A stretch of DNA of 64,000 bases from DASRDB01 sp035652815. Its GTDB lineage: Bacteria > Chloroflexota > Ktedonobacteria > Ktedonobacterales > Ktedonobacteraceae. How positions within the stretch are numbered: the stretch's first letter is position 1; each line of letters begins with the position of its first letter. This document shows positions 60,421 through 64,000 of this stretch, piece after piece. Position numbers and translations under genes: made by a program. Under the pieces are notes generated by a model that made no database searches, had not been told where the DNA came from, and was given only the letters and a program-made list of their open reading frames with translations. The stretch covers positions 248,001 through 312,000 of the forward strand of contig DASRDB010000019.1 in assembly GCA_035652815.1 (NCBI GenBank), read 5' to 3'.

Positions 60421-62142
60421 TTATCGGTTTGAAGAGGCCAGTAGCGCCTCTGCATCCTCGATCACGTAACGATATCCCTGTTCAGTTAAGAACAGTTGCC
60501 GGTTGGCGGAAAATTCCTGGTCGCGGGTGTCGCGGGTGACAATCGTATAGAAGTAAGCCAGGCTGCCATCCGTTTTGGGACGCAGGATGCGTCCGAGGCG
60601 CTGTGCCTCTTCCTGTCGCGAGCCAAACGTGCCCGATACCTGTATCGCTACGTTCGCGTCCGGCAGGTCGATCGCGAAATTGGCAACTTTGCTGACCACC
60701 ATGCGTTTGATTTCCCCGCGCCGGAACTGATCATACAGCTTTTCGCGCTGTGCATTAGATGTGCGCCCGGTCAGCAACGGCGCGTTCAGTTCCTCGGCCA
60801 GAATTTTCAACTGGTCAAGATATTGACCAATAATCAAGACCTGGTCATCGATATGCTGCTCTGCCAGGAAGCGCGTCACGTCCAGCTTGGCGGGATTTTC
60901 CGCCGCGAGACGATATTTTTCACGCTCCTCTGCCAGCGCATAGTTGAGCTGCATATCTTCGTTCATACCAACGCGAATCTCGTGGCACTCGGCTGTCGCA
61001 ATCCAGCCCTGTCGTTCGAGTTCGCGCCACGGAACGTCATACTTTTTCGGTCCGATCAGGCTGAAGACATCTGCCTCGCGTCCATCCTCGCGTACCAGCG
61101 TGGCCGTCAGGCCAAGCCTTCGGCGCGCCTGAATTTCGGCGGTGATGCGAAAGACGGGCGCCGGCAAAAGATGGACCTCGTCATAGATAATGAGGCCCCA
61201 GTCGTAGCTGCTAAAGAGCGAGAAGTGGGGGAAATCCTCTTCTCCCGGCTCGTCCTCATGGTCTGCGTCTTTCGTTCCAGGACGCCGGTACGTCAGAATC
61301 TGGTAGGTGCTGACCGTCACCGGGCAGATTTCCTTGCGGTCGCCTGTGTATTCGCCGATCATTTCGGGCGGCAGGTCCGACTTGTCCAGCAACTCCTGAA
61401 TCCATTGACGCACCGCCACCGTGTTAGGGGTCAGAATAAGAGTTGCTCGTTGAATATCGGCCATTGTCGCCAGGCCCACAATGGTTTTACCCGCGCCACA
61501 GGGCAAGACCACGACGCCGCTGCCCCCGCTTGGCGCGCCGCCTGCATAAAATGCTGCCGCCGCCGCTCGCTGATAGGCGCGTGGCTCGAAACATTTGCCC
61601 GAAACTGCCTTGCTTCGCAGGCGCATTGGTAACGGCGAACCATCAGTATAACCGGCCAGGTCTTCGGCAGGGAAGCCGATATGAATTAACGCCTGCTTGA
61701 TGTGACCGCGCCGTGAGGCATCAACCTGGATGGTATGCTGATCAATCTGGCGCAGGATATAGGGCTGTGTGCGCTTGTGATGCAGGATTTCGGCAATCAG
61801 CGCCGTATCCTGAGAAGTCAGCAGCAGCAGATTCTGGTCGCGAACGAGTTTGACGCGCCCGTAACGGCTGACATATTCGCGGATATCAAAAACGATATTC
61901 GAAGGAATGTCATATTTGCTATAGCGCGCAAGCAGATCAAGTATCTCTTGCGCAGTCATACCACCCGCCGCCGCGTTCCAGAGCGAAAGCGGAGAGAGTC
62001 GATAGGTATGAATATGCTCCGGTGATTTTTCAAGTTCGGCAAACTGCGCAAGCGCGTCACGAGCTTCGGCATGTAGTGGGTGATCTACTTCGAGCAAAAT
62101 AGTACGATCACTCTGCACAATCAGAGGATTATTTGGATTCAT
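60421..62142 (-). CDS. XPB/Rad25-type superfamily 2 DNA helicase
   Basis: 573 residues. N-terminal damage-recognition-like domain to about 190, then helicase domain 1: AYQRAAAAAFYAGG (motif Q region), Walker A LPCGAGKT, DEVHLLPAPVFR (motif II), LTATLVREDGREAD with the RED motif typical of XPB; domain 2: ITG-type LLTGRTSNAQREKLYDQF, SKVANFAIDLPDANVAIQVSG and QRLGRILRPK. 3'-5' helicase/translocase. XPB homologues are known in some bacteria and archaea but the partner nuclease Bax1 is not adjacent here. It follows a hydrolase gene by 8 bp in one operon. Confidence 0.94.
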   Translation of the reverse strand: MNPNNPLIVQSDRTILLEVDHPLHAEARDALAQFAELEKSPEHIHTYRLSPLSLWNAAAGGMTAQEILDLLARYSKYDIPSNIVFDIREYVSRYGRVKLVRDQNLLLLTSQDTALIAEILHHKRTQPYILRQIDQHTIQVDASRRGHIKQALIHIGFPAEDLAGYTDGSPLPMRLRSKAVSGKCFEPRAYQRAAAAAFYAGGAPSGGSGVVVLPCGAGKTIVGLATMADIQRATLILTPNTVAVRQWIQELLDKSDLPPEMIGEYTGDRKEICPVTVSTYQILTYRRPGTKDADHEDEPGEEDFPHFSLFSSYDWGLIIYDEVHLLPAPVFRITAEIQARRRLGLTATLVREDGREADVFSLIGPKKYDVPWRELERQGWIATAECHEIRVGMNEDMQLNYALAEEREKYRLAAENPAKLDVTRFLAEQHIDDQVLIIGQYLDQLKILAEELNAPLLTGRTSNAQREKLYDQFRRGEIKRMVVSKVANFAIDLPDANVAIQVSGTFGSRQEEAQRLGRILRPKTDGSLAYFYTIVTRDTRDQEFSANRQLFLTEQGYRYVIEDAEALLASSNR

Positions 62143-62150
62143 TGCGTCCC

Positions 62151-62825
62151 TTATACTCCCGGCATTTCTGCCCAGGCCTGGATATATTTCAAAATAGCCT
62201 GTATTGCGGCATCTTCATGATCGCGCATCAGATGACGCGCTCCGACAATGACCTTAATGCCTTTCGGCCCTTTTAATTGCTCAACAAATGGTTCCAATTT
62301 ATAGAGTGGGCAAATTTCGTCGAATTCGCCCGTCACAAAGAGCTTTGGCCGCTCAAACATTTTAGGAAAGCCGCCTGCAGCGCGGTAGAGCGGCAGGCTG
62401 ATAGCAACCACTGTGCGAACCCGAGGATCAAATGGCGCATACAGCAAGGCAATATATGCTCCAAAGCCGTGACCGATCACGCACACTTTCGCAGGATTGA
62501 CCCCAGGTTGAGCCAGCGCGAAGTCAATTGCTCCTGCCAGATCAAGCGGCTCCAAGCGCCCATCTGATTGCTGACCCTGGCTTTTGCCCACACCACGAAA
62601 ATTGAAGCGCAGCGCAAGCACGCCATTTTCCGCCAGCCTGCGCGCCAGCAAGGCCGTCAGGTTGTCCTGCATATCGCTGCTGGCCGGTTGCGGATGGCAT
62701 AACACAGCAATGGCAGCCGCTTCGGCCTTCGCGGGTGTGTGCAGCATCCCTTCGAGTAGAAACGAAGGTTGCCCCCGGCTGGGGAATGTAACAGATCGCT
62801 CAGCAGTTGCTGGAGATGGTATCAT
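62151..62825 (-). CDS. Alpha/beta-hydrolase fold protein, nucleophile replaced
   Basis: 224 residues, COG2945-like (small alpha/beta hydrolases). The oxyanion region RFNFRGVGKSQGQ is present. The nucleophile elbow, normally G-x-S-x-G, reads VIGHGFGAYIAL with Gly120 in place of the serine. The acid (GEFDEICPL) and histidine (VGARHLMRDHE) positions are kept. Hydrolase chemistry is therefore doubtful. It starts at the ATG at 62825 and is the first gene before the XPB helicase. Confidence 0.85.
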   Translation of the reverse strand: MIPSPATAERSVTFPSRGQPSFLLEGMLHTPAKAEAAAIAVLCHPQPASSDMQDNLTALLARRLAENGVLALRFNFRGVGKSQGQQSDGRLEPLDLAGAIDFALAQPGVNPAKVCVIGHGFGAYIALLYAPFDPRVRTVVAISLPLYRAAGGFPKMFERPKLFVTGEFDEICPLYKLEPFVEQLKGPKGIKVIVGARHLMRDHEDAAIQAILKYIQAWAEMPGV

Positions 62826-63536
62826 GCGTTTCTCTTTTCTTGTTGCCTGCTCAATGTGTTTGTGTTCATCTTATCGCAGTCCTTTCCATGCGTCAACTGG
62901 GAATGTGTAGTTTGCTCACAAAACGGTCATAACGTGTGCAAAAATTGCGCAATGTGAGAACGAAACTGGCAAACCCTTTTCATATGCACACAAGGATGTT
63001 ATACTGAATAACAAATATTGTCTTACATAGGTATTTTTACCTGATGTTTTGTATATTCAACTTTGGTTGCGAGTGTGGCGGAGCGCTGGGAATGGAATCC
63101 TGTTATTTTTGGAGAGGTTTTTTGCGAGGCAAGTGGAAATAGCAAGGGATATCTTCTTTACTGAAGGAGTAGAAAGATATTTGGGGTCTTGTCTCGTTAT
63201 TGACAGAATCCTCTCGGCATGTGTATGCCAATGCCACATCCTACTGGGGGATTGGATTACGGCAGGATTGAGAAATCAACACAATCGAGTGTTGCTGGAT
63301 GAGGTTTCGTAGGAACGAGGGGAAGTGCAGCAAAGCAACTCCCGCCGCTTCATTGAATGTTTATTCTTTGCAGCGGGAGGTACTTAGTATTGGTTGAGCT
63401 GTATCCTCTCGAGAGTTACGATTAGTTGTGGGAATGGCTCCGCTCTTCTTTTTGGTAAATGAAGGGCTTGATCTGTTACAGTGCATACCGAAATACAGAG
63501 CGGATAGTTCCCACGGAACCAGAGGCAGGAGTGTAT
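62826..63536. other. Gene-poor region before the response regulator
   Basis: About 710 bp, AT-rich around 62990-63060. An 87-codon frame (63049-63312) begins with TTG, has no SD and no recognisable domain; not called. An imperfect 10-bp inverted repeat CTCCCGCCGC (63339-63348) with 63370-63379 is present. AGAGGCAGGAG lies a few bases before the ATG at 63537. Confidence 0.45.
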
Positions 63537-64000
63537 ATGTCCAACATTCTGGTCGTCGAGGACGAATATGTTATTGCCAGATTGCTCAAAGATATGTTGC
63601 AGGGCGAAGGGTATCAAGTAGTAACGGTCCTAAACGGCGAAGATGCTGTGGACTTTGCCTTACGGGAAACGCCCCGTCTGATCATCTTAGACATGCTGCT
63701 GCCCGATATTGATGGCTTTGAAGTTGTGCAACGCCTACGCAAGCATCCCAAAACCATGCATATTCCCATTATCGCGGTAAGCGGCTGCTGCGACCTTCAC
63801 GACAAAGTAAAAGCATTTGAACTCGGTGTTGATGATTATGTAACCAAACCCTTTCAAATTGATGAATTAATTGCCCGCGTTCGCACGCAGCTCCGGCGTG
63901 TGCAGCAGAATTTCCTCTCTCCATTGATTGGTCTTCCTGGTGGCCTGCAGGTCGAATTAGCCATTAATCAGAAGCTCAATAGCCCGGAACCCTGGAGCAT
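63537..64000 (+). CDS. Response regulator with receiver domain, 3' end outside window
   Basis: First 154 codons are seen. Residues 1-125 form a CheY-like receiver: acidic pair Glu8-Asp9, phosphorylation site Asp52 in LIILDMLLP, Ser82 and Lys104 (VTKPF). The following LSPLIGLPGGLQVELAINQK resembles the start of a GGDEF-like (diguanylate cyclase) domain, LTGLPGN-type, probably degenerate or complete beyond the window. Start ATG at 63537 has an AGGAG-like SD. A partner histidine kinase is not adjacent. Confidence 0.9.
   Translation, partial: MSNILVVEDEYVIARLLKDMLQGEGYQVVTVLNGEDAVDFALRETPRLIILDMLLPDIDGFEVVQRLRKHPKTMHIPIIAVSGCCDLHDKVKAFELGVDDYVTKPFQIDELIARVRTQLRRVQQNFLSPLIGLPGGLQVELAINQKLNSPEPWS

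Noticed and set aside
60496..61632. A 378-codon open frame antisense to the XPB helicase
   Set aside because: Shadow of the helicase codons; no recognisable motif.
63049..63312. 87-codon frame before the response regulator
   Set aside because: TTG start, no SD, no domain, atypical composition; may be a decayed remnant but unsupported.

Overview
The window looks like chromosome from a Ktedonobacteria-type Chloroflexota. This is an inference from gene content and style, not from any marker RNA. Supporting signs are a bacterial CDC48-type double AAA ATPase, a bacterial XPB helicase, a fused Ser/Thr kinase-PP2C phosphatase, a WD40 membrane protein, TrpB2, large Thr/Pro-rich membrane-anchored proteins, and dispersed repeats built on the core CCTGAGCGNAGCGAAGGAT. 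Most of it is ordinary housekeeping and metabolic sequence. No prophage, transposase gene, rRNA or CRISPR array is seen. One tRNA gene (Val, CAC) is present.

Layout. 1-4.1 kb: 3' end of an acyl-CoA ligase, a membrane protein, and a type II restriction-modification pair (C5 methylase plus HNH nuclease). 4.3-10 kb: small protein, trpB2, SDR, RidA, kinase-phosphatase fusion. 10-15.7 kb: DUF4352 anchor protein, glycogen debranching enzyme with an aminotransferase, WD40 protein. 15.7-20.2 kb: metallophosphoesterase-polA operon. 20.4-26.5 kb: HTH protein, secreted protein, epimerase-like protein, sugar nucleotidyltransferase/mutase fusion. 26.5-33.7 kb: small proteins, an orphan DUF433 gene, a stand-alone structured RNA with a tiny ORF, birA, greA, lysS, MOSC protein, tRNA-Val, pcm. 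34-40.7 kb: membrane protein, histidine kinase, CDC48 ATPase, a DUF433/DUF5615 toxin-antitoxin pair. 40.8-50.4 kb: secreted metalloprotease-like protein, then a carbon module of selenocysteine formate dehydrogenase (alpha, FeS beta, NrfD anchor), an oxalate/formate-type MFS carrier and an acetate carrier. 51-58.9 kb: ftsH-thpR, thrB-thrC-GT39 membrane protein. 58.9-64 kb: trx-manA, hydrolase-XPB, and a response regulator cut by the window end.

Main points of interest. (1) A palindrome family (about 30-33 bp arms) sits in three tail-to-tail gene junctions. Its copies differ from each other, yet each keeps perfect arm-to-arm complementarity. (2) The formate dehydrogenase reads through an in-frame UGA followed by a SECIS-like hairpin. 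(3) A roughly 190-nt transcription unit at 28.15-28.38 kb has a textbook promoter, an extended Shine-Dalgarno, a 24-codon ORF, mutually exclusive helices and a terminator. (4) Several enzymes lack a key catalytic residue: SDR Tyr to Phe, hydrolase Ser to Gly, thioredoxin Cys to Ser, and a degenerate phosphomannomutase half. (5) DNA polymerase I carries a natural Tyr at the dideoxynucleotide-discrimination position. (6) Three genes have good ribosome-binding sites but no ATG, GTG or TTG at the right distance (ATA or CTG instead).

All family names come from reading motifs by eye; no database search was run.
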